Below, one piece after another: positions 1-9,632 of a stretch of DNA of 64,000 nucleotides (within the stretch, counting starts at the first letter, position 1; every line of letters begins with the position of its first letter). The position numbers were made by a program, and so were the translations under genes. Origin of the DNA: Topomyia yanbarensis. Taxonomy: Eukaryota > Arthropoda > Insecta > Diptera > Culicidae. Location of the stretch: the NCBI RefSeq assembly GCF_030247195.1, contig NC_080671.1, forward strand, positions 469,832,766 through 469,896,765, given 5' to 3'. A model generated the notes under the pieces. The model saw nothing but the letters and a program-made list of their open reading frames with translations, searched no databases and was not told the origin of the DNA.

Positions 1-141
1 AGGAATGGTTTGCTGATTCGTTTATTCGTCATTCGCTGCATAGCTTCCTCGTGCAGTTCATTCGGTCGTTCGATGAGTAGCAAGGCAAGAACGTATGGAT
101 AAGGCATTCGGGTAAACACGGATTGGCAGTCGGATTCATTC

Positions 142-604
142 GTGGATGAATATCAACAGCAAGTTGAATATAACAGCGAAGAACGATGTTGGACGAATGC
201 AGGTGATTCATATTCACCGTGCTTCGTCGCGATGAAGATTCTGAAGCAACATTGTCTAATAGACGACAACGGGCGTGTGGATTCGGTAAGCGAATATTGT
301 TTTCCCAGCGAGAGAGTCAGTCAGCGGATGGCTGTTCGTCGCAACAAGGTAGATCTTCCAATTGCGGGCATAGGACAAACGTCAACGCAAGTACGGTTAA
401 AATTTCGCTCGACATTGAAGTCTCGGATTACGGCATATGCGGATGTGGTTGATCTGTTTGTCCTCCCAAAGGTGACAATTGAATTACCTTCCCTTGCCAT
501 TAACACACCTTCTTGGGCCATACCGACAGGAATTCAGCTTGCGGACCCTTCCTTTTACGAACCAGGTGTGATTGATGTCGTATTTGGTGCAGAAGACACA
601 TTCT
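142..604 (+). pseudogene. BEL B, 5' fragment: retroviral-type aspartic protease region
   Basis: Part of the Gag-Pol polyprotein of a BEL/Pao LTR retrotransposon; the protease matures the polyprotein inside the particle. The reading frame shows the BEL protease flap and C-terminal half: PIAGIGQTST, FVLPKVTIELPS, then GIQLADPSFYEPGVIDVV and the GAE turn. The catalytic motif region is decayed: where BEL elements have LLDSGSQ this copy reads VDSVSEY, so the Asp-Ser is kept but the Gly is lost. Bases 1-141 look like degraded upstream Gag-Pol without a continuous frame. The frame runs into transposon X at about 600, close to the VFFDLF part of BEL Pol. The expected continuation is found on the other strand at 26,690-23,330, so this fragment and that one are inferred to be one element separated by insertion of X and a later inversion. 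Not functional. Confidence 0.8.
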
Positions 605-1035
605 TTCGTGACTTTACAACGATTTGACGCGTCTCTGTTCAGTAAATATACCATAACTTTTTTAAATGAACAGTTACATCAAATATTTTTAATGATGCAG
701 AAAGTAGACAAAACTTCCTATAGGAATCGAAGTACATAACTTGCGTTCAGTTAAAGACGAATCTTTTATAAGCGGTAGTCTAACGTGACGTTACAACGCG
801 TCACGAATCAGTACTTTCCACCTCTTTTCATTAAAGTCCGAAAGTCTGCTCTATAAGATTTTTTTTTGGAAAATCAGTCTTCTAGGATTCATTTACAGAT
901 GGAAAATAGATGATTTGACGAGATAAAAGCTATTTTTTAAAAACTGATTTATTTACAATCAACTTTTATTTTTCGTGACGTTACAACGCTGCCTATTCAG
1001 AAAACAGATATCTCATTGCGTTGTAACGTCACGAA
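605..1035. repeat. Cluster of four 18-bp subterminal motifs of element X
   Basis: Copies of GCGTTGTAACGTCACGAA or its reverse complement at 605-621 (one mismatch, TTCGTGACTTTACAACG), 784-800 (followed immediately by TCACGAA), 972-989 and 1018-1035. Two further copies lie near the other end of X (26,986-27,003 and 27,154-27,171). Repeated short motifs confined to both ends of a DNA transposon are typical transposase-binding subterminal repeats (known for several superfamilies); that role is inferred here. The core contains TGACGT, the half-site of cAMP-response-element binding factors. Confidence 0.75.
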
Positions 1036-1389
1036 AATCTTGAACTATTTCAACACATCGTAAATTGCACGTACTGTAACTTTTGGAGTGATATAAATAA
1101 ATATTAATCATAATTTGGCATTTTTATAATAATTTGCCTAAAAATAGGGTGTCGTTGATAAATCGCGAAACATTTAAGAGTCGACAATAAATCACGAAAT
1201 GATGATTGAAGTATTAATTTAGTTTAATTTTTAACTAATCAAGCAGAGGAGAACATTATTTTCACCATGTATGCGACTGTATTTCTTTTTGTCCACTGAT
1301 AAATTCTCAGGCTTTGTGTACTTATTTGAGATGTTTATTTACTATTTTATTTGAAGATACAATCTCAGTATTTAATTTTAATTCTTGAA

Positions 1390-2911
1390 CTCAAGTGCGT
1401 TGTTGGCGCTAATAATTTTTCCATCCATTTTTACACGAAATATGTGTTGCTTGCTGATTCCGGGATAAGGAGAGGAGTCTTCGAAAATTCGGTGCTCTTC
1501 ATTGAACTGCGTTATATCACATTCTGAAACTTCAGATACATAAATATTTGGTAGATTATTTCTGGCAATGCGACTGTATCAATACGGTTGGCTTGAGCAA
1601 GAAGTTTCTCCCGAACCACCATTTTTGCCTTTCCACCAATAGCATCGCACTTGCCCTTGCCGTGAGATGTACAAAAAAAAAATTCCACGTGAAGTTTTTA
1701 TTGTACTTTTTGGTCAAGTATAGAAGTATACGCAGCATGAATTGATTCTTGAACTCACTAGCTGCGCCATCGCTCCAGATAACTTCTTGTATCTTTGAAT
1801 CGCTGACGTTCGATAGTTGACCGTAGATATGATCTAAAAAGTGAACACTGCCTTCTTTTCCTTACTCTTATAATTCGAAACAACTAGCATTGATTGATCA
1901 GTTCTATTCAGTTCCACAGCCGCTGTGAATAGAGTTATTGATGATCTCGACCATAGGGCGCTCTGAATTTCTCGTTGAGGCTCCGGGATGAAGTTCATAG
2001 CGAAGTCCACATTCACCAATCTCACATTATTCGTGTTTTGATCTTTTTTGTGTTCAAAGAACTGGATTCGCTTCAAATTTACATGATTTGCGAGGGTTTT
2101 CCACTGAAAATGGATTTCGACAACGACTTGTTCTATCGTTGTTTCTTCAGTTATACGTTGCAATCGTTTATCGGGTTGCTTCTTCCAAACGCACCGATTG
2201 ACAATGTTTGATAGCGGCATGTCAATGGAAAAAAGTTTACCATTGCTGCACTGAGAGCAATTATTATTCCAGCAACTAGAGTTTGCTGTCGGGTCACAAA
2301 GCGTCTTGACCCAGAAACTGTCTTCATAATGTATGCCCAATGCAGCAAGCGCGAATTGAAAATTCGCATGCTTTTCGCACAGACATTGTTCTTGTGGAGT
2401 ATTCTTCAGGAGTAGAACGTTCTGAGGACGATACTTACAGAATGTTGAAAATGCAATTTAATCATCTTGATGCTCTTCACAACACATGACGAAAGCTTCT
2501 CGCAGATACATAGTCAAAAAGTGTTTTTTGAGTTTTTCTTTGCCATTTGGCGTTTGTATGATGACGTGATCTCGATTAGACATGCCTTGATTTAAAAAGA
2601 AGTTAATGTACATTACTCATACTATTGAATTTTGTAACAAATACCAGGTGTTGTATATGTTATATCTCTACGTAAATAGAATTTATGATTACAATCGATG
2701 AGTTGATTCGGTTCATTGGCCTGTTGTAGTTGCACTCTCATAGGTGATTGCTTATTTTCCGCATTTACTGCTTCGAGTATGTAGCCATGTTCGATTCCAA
2801 TACGCTGCCAGACATATTTTCGCAAAACATCGTCTTGCGGTAGTGCTGCTTCTGCTCTAGCGACAGCCTTTCCAGCAGCGCTCCGCGATTTGTATGGAGA
2901 AGCAAGGTGGT
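1390..2911 (-). pseudogene. X transposase-like protein, middle and C-terminal part
   Basis: Read leftward from 2,911, the decayed frames show in order: SPYKSRSAAGKAVARAE (a conserved N-terminal region), FYLRRDITYTTPG, a segment near 2,400-2,480 with YRPQNVLLLKN and CLCEKHANF, a Cys cluster, then VNVDFAMN and QSALW (about 1,975-2,020), a WSDGAASEFKNQ motif (about 1,760) and TSHGKGKCDAIGGKAK (about 1,650). The Asp of VDFA, the Asp of SDG and acidic residues after the SHGKG block are the natural candidates for a metal-binding DDE/D triad; this is inference from motif spacing. I recognise the same motif order from an uncharacterised protein family that recurs in cnidarian, fish and insect genomes, but know no established superfamily name for it. 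Several frameshifts and stops show the copy is dead. The N-terminus is at 27,726-27,982. Confidence 0.65.
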
Positions 2912-3950
2912 GGTACGAAACTACGTGCGCTGTTTCCGCACACGGCCAAGGCTTCAAGAACAAGTCATGGGCGACTTGCCACCAGAACGAGTATGTCCGG
3001 CCCCTCCATTTACCCGAGTAGGCGTGGACTATTGTGGTTCCTTCAAAATTCGCTTTCCACACCGCAAGACTGATGTTCGAATTTGCTACGTGGTAATCTT
3101 TATTTGTCTAGTCACTAAGGCTATTCATCTTGAGATGGTATCCGACCAAACAACAGATGGCTTCATAGCAGCTCTTCGCCGTTTAGTTGCTCGACGAGGA
3201 CGACCAGAGATCGTGATGTGTGACAACGCCAGATATTTTGTGGGACCAAAAAGAGAATTGGATCAACTCCGTCGATTATTCAACTCACAGGCATTCACGA
3301 ATTCGATTCCCCAAGCTGCAGCGAGTGAAGGTATCAACTTCAAGTTTATTCCACCCCGGTCTCCCAACTTCGGAGGCCTATGGGAAGCAGCGGTTAAGTC
3401 CATGAAATATCATCTGAAGCGAACACTCGGGACTGATATTGTTACACCGGACGAGTTCTATACATTACTAACTCAGATCGAAGCATGTCTAAACAGTCGT
3501 CCATTGACCCCTGTTAGCAACGACCCCACGGATTTGGAGGTACTCACCCCGGGACACTTCCTTGTTCATCGTCCGATGTCAGCTATACTAGAGCCTTCGT
3601 TGGAAGCTCTGCGAGAAAATACCTTGTCGAGATGGCAAAGAGTCCAGAGATACCTGCAAACCATTTGGAAAAAGTGGTCCACATCGTACTTATCAAATTT
3701 ACAAAATCGCACAAAATGGACCACACAGCAAAACAATCTTACCGAAGGGATGATGGTCTTGGTAAAGGACGATAACCAACCACCACTGCGATGGTCCCTT
3801 GGACGAATTGTCAACGCACATACTGGAGACGTTCGAGTTGTGGTAGTTAAAACCAAGGACGGACTGTTCACAAGGGCCATTTCGAAAATTTGTGTCTTGC
3901 CAATACAGGACAACGAATCACTAACTGCTAACAATCAAAGGACGCAATAG
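2907..3950 (+). pseudogene. BEL A integrase region (C-terminal part of Pol)
   Basis: Integrates the element cDNA into the genome. The frame begins at the inversion breakpoint, not at a true start codon, and carries: residues about 4-11 the C-x-x-C end of an H2C2 zinc finger (only one Cys clear here), the DDE catalytic core with Asp41 (GVDYCGSF), Asp106 (MCDNARYF) and Glu160 (FGGLWEAAV), and at residues about 285-335 the C-terminal domain common to BEL Pol (WSLGRIVNAHTGDVRVVVV...ICVLPIQ). All three catalytic acids are present and the 347-codon frame is open to its stop at about 3,950, so this half is well preserved. It is separated from its reverse transcriptase by about 25 kb of inverted DNA and so cannot be made as part of a polyprotein. 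Confidence 0.92.
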
Positions 3951-4489
3951 TTCTTTCAAGGAAGGCGCAACGCGCCCGCGGAGGCCACCCGGTCTCCGCA
4001 CTCCAGTTAAGTAATTTTTGTTAAATGTTCTACCAAAAAGTTAAAGGAATGTCCATCTCCCATAGCTTCGTCCGCATCCGTCGACGGTCGCTGACCGTCG
4101 CATCAAATATGCCGTCCACACATACACTCATCGCACCAAAGAAGACCACAAACATTGTCACGCGTTTTGGTCGAATTCAAATCCAGAGTTGCCGTTAAAT
4201 TATTATATATACAAGGCGACTAGTTTCCAGTGGAGGTTGAGGAACCTCCACGCGCAGTTACGTTACGATATCATTCGCTATACTTTGAGAAAGCAACACT
4301 CTCATTTATTGATAGGACCACTTCAAGAACGAGACGAACGGGAGACGCTATTCAGAAACCTTCAGAACTATTGGACGAACAAGCAGTACGAGGCCATCTA
4401 TTGTCATCAGAATCACCCTAGTGTAACGTTCGCATGGGATATGCTGAACGCAACGTCAGCGGCGTAATGCGCGCCTGCGGTGGCGCATA
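3951..4489 (+). other. BEL A region downstream of Pol, with a small open frame
   Basis: Non-Pol part of BEL A before the nested hAT-like element; the remainder of this region resumes at 6427-6845. It contains a 92-codon open frame at 4189-4467 that begins MPLNYYIYKATSFQW and has no domain I recognise. It may be a remnant of an extra 3' open frame, as some BEL elements carry, or a chance frame. A GC-rich stretch rich in CGCGCC and CGGAGG at about 3,965-4,000 lies just after the Pol stop. Confidence 0.4.
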
Positions 4490-4497
4490 GCCACCGC

Positions 4498-6426
4498 TAG
4501 GGTTCGTCGCGGTGCGGATGTGGGCGGTAAATGGATTGTCCGCACCGCAACCGCAAAAAAATATCAAAACCGCACCGCTTACCGCAACCGCACTATATTT
4601 ACCGCACCGCACCGCGCGGTAATGCGGTAAATGCGGTAAATTTTTATATTTTTAAAAATTGTGTTGAAAAATTGTTCATTTGTATAACCATATATAATAA
4701 AATTTTATTCTTATTTACACGAAATTTAACTTTAAGAGACTCCTCAGAATGTAATGTTTAAGAAAAAATCAACTTTTGCATTTTCTATTAATAAAACTCC
4801 GTACATTTAAAATGCAAGCATTATACATTCAAAAACGTTGTGCTGCAGTAATAGGAAAACTTTTATTTTAGCAACCCTCCAGTTAATTGAAAAAATGTAA
4901 TGAAAATGTAATAAGAAATGAAGTATTTTTTTCTTTAAATTGTCATATTTTCAATGTGTTTGACATATGAAAATTAAATGGATGATTTTCGCATTTACGT
5001 AGTAAAAACCACTTTTCATTCTTAAAGGAATTTCAACAACAACAAAATTTAAAGTCGAAATACCAGTGCTTCTATATAGTAGCGCATATATTCCAATACA
5101 GTCAAATAAAAACATTGTATTTCATCAATAAGAACGACGCCATATTTGACGAAAAAAAATTGCTCTATACATTACATCTAATCAGGAGTCCAGTCTCAAC
5201 CGGTACAGAATTATTGAACATTAGAAAATCTGCTAAAAATGTATGATTTGTAACATACAGCAGAAATGTTATTAAAAATAGAGGGTTTTATGGACAAAAT
5301 ATCCCAAAACTCCAACTTCCGCATTTTTCAAGAAACATATGTATTTTCATTCAGAAACTAGGATGGCTCCCTTGAAATATATGAAGTGTGATTTTCTAAA
5401 TGCTAGTTCTAGAAAGTTCTAGCATTTAATGTATTTTCCTATAATATTTTCTCAAAGAGCCAATGGCAAAAACTTCAATTAACGGGAGTCAACCGATGTG
5501 GTATTTGGCAAAAATAGTTTCAAAAAAGCTACAAAATAGTCTTAACCCTCCAGCACACGCGCCGTTGTATTTTCCTTCCGAAACTCTAGCGAAATCTTCT
5601 TTCAGCAACAGCGGCTGCTCATTCGGGGAACCATTCGCGCAAGTTCTGGAGGGTTAACTGAAAAATATTAGGACTTAATTTGGTAGAAAACTATCGTAAA
5701 TTTGAATGGAAGTACGCGAAAAAAAGTTATGTAGCATACTTTTTGAGAAAGAATGATAGAATATTCATCCTAATTTGGACCCCTCCTTATTTTGGACGAT
5801 TTAATACATTTGTATCCTTTACTGCCAATTACTTCAAATTCGTTTGGTTTGATGAAAATAATTATATTCTTTGGGTTGTGTTTAAGTCCCAGCATAATTA
5901 GTTTATCTCTAATTTCTTCAAATTAATCAAAATTCACAGTTGAAAAATTGATATCGGAAACGATTCATAATTCAACGATTTCCAACAGAAATCGGCAGAA
6001 GTGATGCACTTTTAAATTGTATTTAAGAGTAAAAATTTATTGTTTTTAAATGATCTAATAATTTTGTCTCTATTTGGATCTTGTATTTTATGTATTTGAA
6101 ATGGTTAGTTTGTGAAGTCTTACTTAGAAGTAATAACTAAAATAACTAGTGTCCAAAATATGTCGTAAAAATAATAGCGTCAAAATATGTCGGACACAGC
6201 TAGATTTTCTTTCGTAATAGCAGTCCGTTTATCAATTTAGAATAACCGAAATTATCACTTTATCTATTATTTTTTTGCGGTGCGGTTGCGGTAAAACCGC
6301 GCGGTAAAAGCTCTTTCCCGCACCGCATCCGCGGGAAAAAGTGTCTTACCGCACCGCAGATTTTGCGGTGCGGGTGCGGTAAATACCGCGCGGTTGCGGT
6401 AATTACCGCAACCGCGACGAACCCTA
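4498..6426. mobile_element. hAT-like non-autonomous element with GC-rich ends
   Basis: A 1,929-bp insertion in the BEL A 3' region. Terminal inverted repeat TAGGGTTCGTCGCGGT is perfect at both ends (4498-4513 and 6411-6426), and the 8-bp target duplication GCCACCGC is perfect (4490-4497 and 6427-6434); 8-bp duplications with a TAGGG/CAGGG terminus are characteristic of the hAT superfamily. The first and last about 150 bp consist of degenerate GCGGTGCGG / TTGCGGTAA repeats in both orientations, while the interior is AT-rich and codes no transposase. A piggyBac-type MITE is nested at 5542-5657. It must be mobilised in trans, if at all. Confidence 0.88.
5542..5657 (-). mobile_element. TTAA-flanked MITE (piggyBac-type), copy 1
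   Basis: A 116-bp element bounded by TTAA (5542-5545 and 5654-5657) with inverted termini CCCTCCAG / CTGGAGGG. TTAA duplication is the hallmark of piggyBac-type insertion. A clearly homologous copy in the opposite orientation lies at 27,184-27,307. No coding capacity. Confidence 0.85.
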
Positions 6427-6845
6427 GCCACCGCTTCAGGGAAGTCGTTTTGTTTCATTTTATTATTGAGTAAAAAATCGCCTCTCATCTGATTCCAGAG
6501 ATATGGTCCGTTGGGTGCCTCATCCGAGGCTTGAGCTGAATCGTCTCATGAGAACATCAACTACACATACAGTCCACCATCAACAGGTTCCAATATGATT
6601 TGAGCATCAAGGAAGGAAGTAAATATCAGTCTAATCGTCATCGTTCAAATGAAATTTTTGCGGATAAGATCGTGTTCTCAACGTTCACGTATTCAAGGCG
6701 GTACAATACTTACAGAGTTAGAATTTATGTATGAACTGTGCAGAATTAGATATACAAAAATCACTCATTGTTAGATCATAAGACAAATCATTACTGTACT
6801 AAATAGTTCAGTTGAAATTGCTGGTCATTTCAAGGCGGCCGGTGA

Positions 6846-7215
6846 TGTTGGAGCAAAGAAAAGAAGAGTAGTTTAGGGACGTGACATGATCGTCTAAAAG
6901 CTACTAAGGCGATACCTAGCAGCCACAGAAGACCAAGCGCAGAGTGCTGTGGTGAATATAGCTTCGGCTTATCATTCTCTCGATCCTCTCTTGCTCTCGT
7001 TATCACCGATCACTGATCGTAGGCTAGGTAGTACGGGATATAGGATGTACATTTTAGTCGTTACCACATTATCAACGTGTCAAGTACAATAAAACCAGTG
7101 CATGCAAATATTAATAAAGCAGGTTCAGTTCAATAAAGTCCGTAGTTTAAAGTCACACGCGAGTTTCTATCTACAAATTCGACGAAAAGTGAACCAGTGC
7201 GGAGTGTCATCAACA
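6846..7215 (+). repeat. BEL A 3' LTR (370 bp)
   Basis: Starts TGTTGGAGCAAAG and ends GTGTCATCAACA (TG...CA). It is the reverse complement of 33,148-33,517 with about six differences by eye, three of them near the 5' end (position 12 onward). Followed by the 5-bp target duplication ACTTC (7216-7220). AATAAA (around 7088 and 7134) could act in polyadenylation. Confidence 0.95.
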
Positions 7216-7344
7216 ACTTCTGTGATATTTTAGTATATAAGTTTTAATTTAGAATAAGATTTTACCGCACATTGACTGAGCTCGAAAGGAACGTGATTTG
7301 TACTTTTGCTTCTTCCTATATAAAATGACACATTGGGTAGACCG

Positions 7345-9360
7345 TCACTGAGCTGTCTCTAGTGCGATGACAGAATGGTGCCTTCCGCCAGACCCAGTGA
7401 GTTTGCCCACCATGGTTGAACTCAATACTGGAGATGCATACATCAGCATTGGCAAAACAATCTGTTTGTATACCGCGAGTTTGTTCGTGGTTGACAATTT
7501 AGATCGACGGTTTATTGGCGGGTAAAGACGTCTTAGCAGGATTATGCTTTGGTCCACGTGGGAACGAAAAATCATTTTTTTATCGAACGTTAAACCGAGG
7601 TAACGTATTTCCGAGGTCCAGGGGATGTCTATCCCGTTCAGGCGAATCTTATTTGTCGGCTCTAGGCGCTGCACAGTGGTCGGAAACGCCAAAAACGTGA
7701 ACTTAATTCACTAGAGGCCACAAACCATCGAATATATTTACAGGATGTCTTTGGAAGAATTGTTCGTATGAATATTCCCCACAATCTGATAACAATTGAA
7801 ATTAGGCATGGCTTACTATGATCGAACTAAAAAAAATAACTTTTTATACTGACGACGTAGAAAGTTGGTGTCTTCGACAAAGTTTTAGAAATGCTCATAG
7901 TGAAGAATATTGTTGAAGAACTTGAGCTTGTAGGACTAAAGGTTATCGAGTTATAACGCGTTTTCTATGGCAACCCCCTTAAATCTATTTTTTTAATATA
8001 ACTTTTTTCATTGTGACTTTTCGTGCAAACTATGTTCAAGACAAATGTGTAGGTATGAAAACTACATAATATTGTCGAAGACTGTATGTAAAAATAATCA
8101 TTCGTTTCAAAGTTATTGAAGATTTTTACATTTTTTTTACGCCAACTTCAATTACGTATAAGAAAGAAAGGTGCAAACCAAAATGCACAAACACGCACTT
8201 TTTTAACTCTATAAACTATGCACAATAAAGCTTAGAAGGTTTGATGCGTGGCACTCTAGAACCCTATGAATAGGGTAAGCTTACTTTATCATGTTTTTTT
8301 ACTTTTTCCATACAAAAATCAGCAAAACAATTCTTCCAAAGACACCCTGTAAATATATTCGATGGTTTGGCCTCTAGTGAATTAAGTTCACGTTTTTGGC
8401 GTTTCCGACCACTGTGCGCTGCGTATTTCTGTGTGGGAAAATGATGATTTGCGTCTTAGCCGCGTTCACGCAATTTGCAATTTTTTGGTCATGCATTTAA
8501 TGTTTGTACTCTTATACATTATAGCGGTATCATCTGCGAAGAGAGATAAAACTCCACCGCCTGGAAGTGGGGGAATGTTCGAAGTGAATAAGTTGTATAA
8601 AATTGGTCTTAAAATGCTTCCTTGAGGTACTCCCGCGCACACATCGTAGGGATCAGAGAGTTCTCCTTGAAGATACACTTTTGACTCGCGATCTTGTAGG
8701 TAGTTCTGCACGATTTTTTCCAGATACGTTGGGAAGTTGAAGTGAACCAGTTTATGTACGAGACCGTCGTGCCAGACGTTGTCGAAGGCTTTCTCTATAT
8801 CGAGGCAGGCCATTACGGTCCACTTGGAGACCGCCTTATTTCTGGTAATGTAGTAACTGATGGGCTGTCGAATGGCCTCGACGAAAACCGAACTGTTCCT
8901 CTAAGAGAGTATTGTTCGTCTCAGCGTGTTCCAGAATTCGATTGTAAATGGATTGTACGAGAGCTTTGCTGAGGGCAGAGAGCAAGTTAATCGGGTGATA
9001 GCTTTTAGGGAAGGTTGGATTCTTACCCAGTTTAAGAATCGGGATGACCTTGGCAGTTTTCCACTGACTTGGGAAGTATGCCAGCGATAGGCAACGGTTA
9101 AGAATTTTAGTTATCACGGTGTACGCTTTGGGGCCCAATTTCTTGAGAACCAAGTTAAACAGGCCATCAAAGCCAGGAGCTTTCATGTTCCGCACATGCT
9201 TGATATTGTTCCTAACTTCGTCAACGATGATGATCTTATTCAGTAGGATCTCAATTGGAGCAGTAACTAGGTTGTTAATAGTTTCTGAGACAACTGCATC
9301 CAACTGACTAGTAATGTGTTGACACATATTGTGAGAGGACAAGAAGTGCTGAGAGAACAT
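7345..9360 (-). pseudogene. J1 reverse transcriptase (broken)
   Basis: Target-primed reverse transcriptase of J1. On the minus strand the frames give, in order: MKAPGFDGLFN and SQWKTAKVIPILK (fingers, 9360-8836); FGFRRGHSTAHQ; FLDIEKAFDNVWHDGL-type palm motif (reads CLDIEKAFDNVWHDG, near 8,810); VPQGSILRPILYNL; the catalytic FADDTAIM at about 8,540; then, after the Transib-like insertion at 7672-8416, IRYLGLTFDKKM and NKLAVYKQIVLPMLMYASPV (thumb). Both catalytic Asp residues of FADD are intact, but frames change at about 8,825 and the frame is split by the insertion and lost near 7,412. Confidence 0.85.
7672..8416. mobile_element. Transib-like non-autonomous element, copy 1
   Basis: A 745-bp insertion in the J1 RT frame with about 95-bp inverted termini beginning CACAGTGGTCGG and a 5-bp target duplication CGCTG (7667-7671 and 8417-8421). 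Transib elements have 5-bp duplications and termini of the form CACWRTG; CACAGTG is also exactly the heptamer of V(D)J recombination signals. No transposase is encoded. A second element with the same terminus and a 5-bp duplication is at 14,785-16,438. Confidence 0.75.
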
Positions 9361-9632
9361 TTGTTTTTTCGGCAGAAGTAATTTTTATGCTAATATTTGC
9401 TACCAGAGGAGGGATGGGCTTAGGTTTTGTTTTTGGAACTTTCGTGACTCGTCAGAAGGACCTGGAGTAATTTGGAAGGTTGCGCATATCAGAAGAGAAC
9501 TGTTCATTCTTAACAATTTGTAGTCTAGTCTTAATTATATAAGTGAGCTGTTTTACGTGGTGCATTAATCGGGTATTTTTTGTGCGTTGGTACTGTCGTC
9601 TCATCGCCTCATCGCATTACGAGTGGAGATCA

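Larger units (their letters stand above)
600..2911 (-). mobile_element. DNA transposon X, 3' half (unassigned DDE-type family)
   Basis: Second half of a decayed DNA transposon inserted in BEL B. The terminal part (605-1035) holds four copies of a TTCGTGACGTTACAACGC-type motif; the inner part (about 1,390-2,911, minus strand) codes the C-terminal two thirds of a transposase-like protein. The first half of the same element lies at 26,663-27,982 on the opposite strand. Boundaries are approximate: the outer end is placed where BEL B protease coding stops, just before TTCGTGACTTTACAACG at 605-621; the inner end is the inversion breakpoint AAGGTGGT at 2904-2911. The outer ends of the two halves share only CATTCTTT followed by diverged sequence, so a clean terminal inverted repeat is not established. 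About 10-12 bp of BEL B sequence (GGTGCAGAAG-like) is present beside both ends, compatible with a degraded target duplication. Confidence 0.7.
2904..7215 (+). mobile_element. BEL A, 3' half (integrase to 3' LTR)
   Basis: Three-prime half of a BEL/Pao retrotransposon, ending in the LTR at 6846-7215. It starts at the inversion breakpoint (AAGGTGGT, 2904-2911) immediately before the Cys pair of the integrase zinc finger. The matching 5' half is at 27,975-33,517 on the minus strand: its Pol frame stops at the complementary 8-bp sequence exactly where this one begins, both LTRs are 370 bp and nearly identical, and the flanking 5-bp duplications agree (ACTTC at 7216-7220; GAAGT at 33,518-33,522). 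Between the integrase and the LTR a 1.9-kb hAT-like element (4498-6426) is nested. The purine-rich AAGGCGGCCGGTGA directly before the LTR is a plausible polypurine tract. Confidence 0.88.

Noticed and set aside
142..3950. One continuous BEL element at the left edge (protease, then integrase, both +)
   Set aside because: RT and RNase H would be missing, and each piece has a better partner elsewhere (26,690-23,330 and 33,517-27,975), with LTR and duplication evidence for BEL A.
8466..9360. Host gene on the + strand across 8,431-9,307
   Set aside because: These frames are on the opposite strand of the J1 reverse transcriptase.
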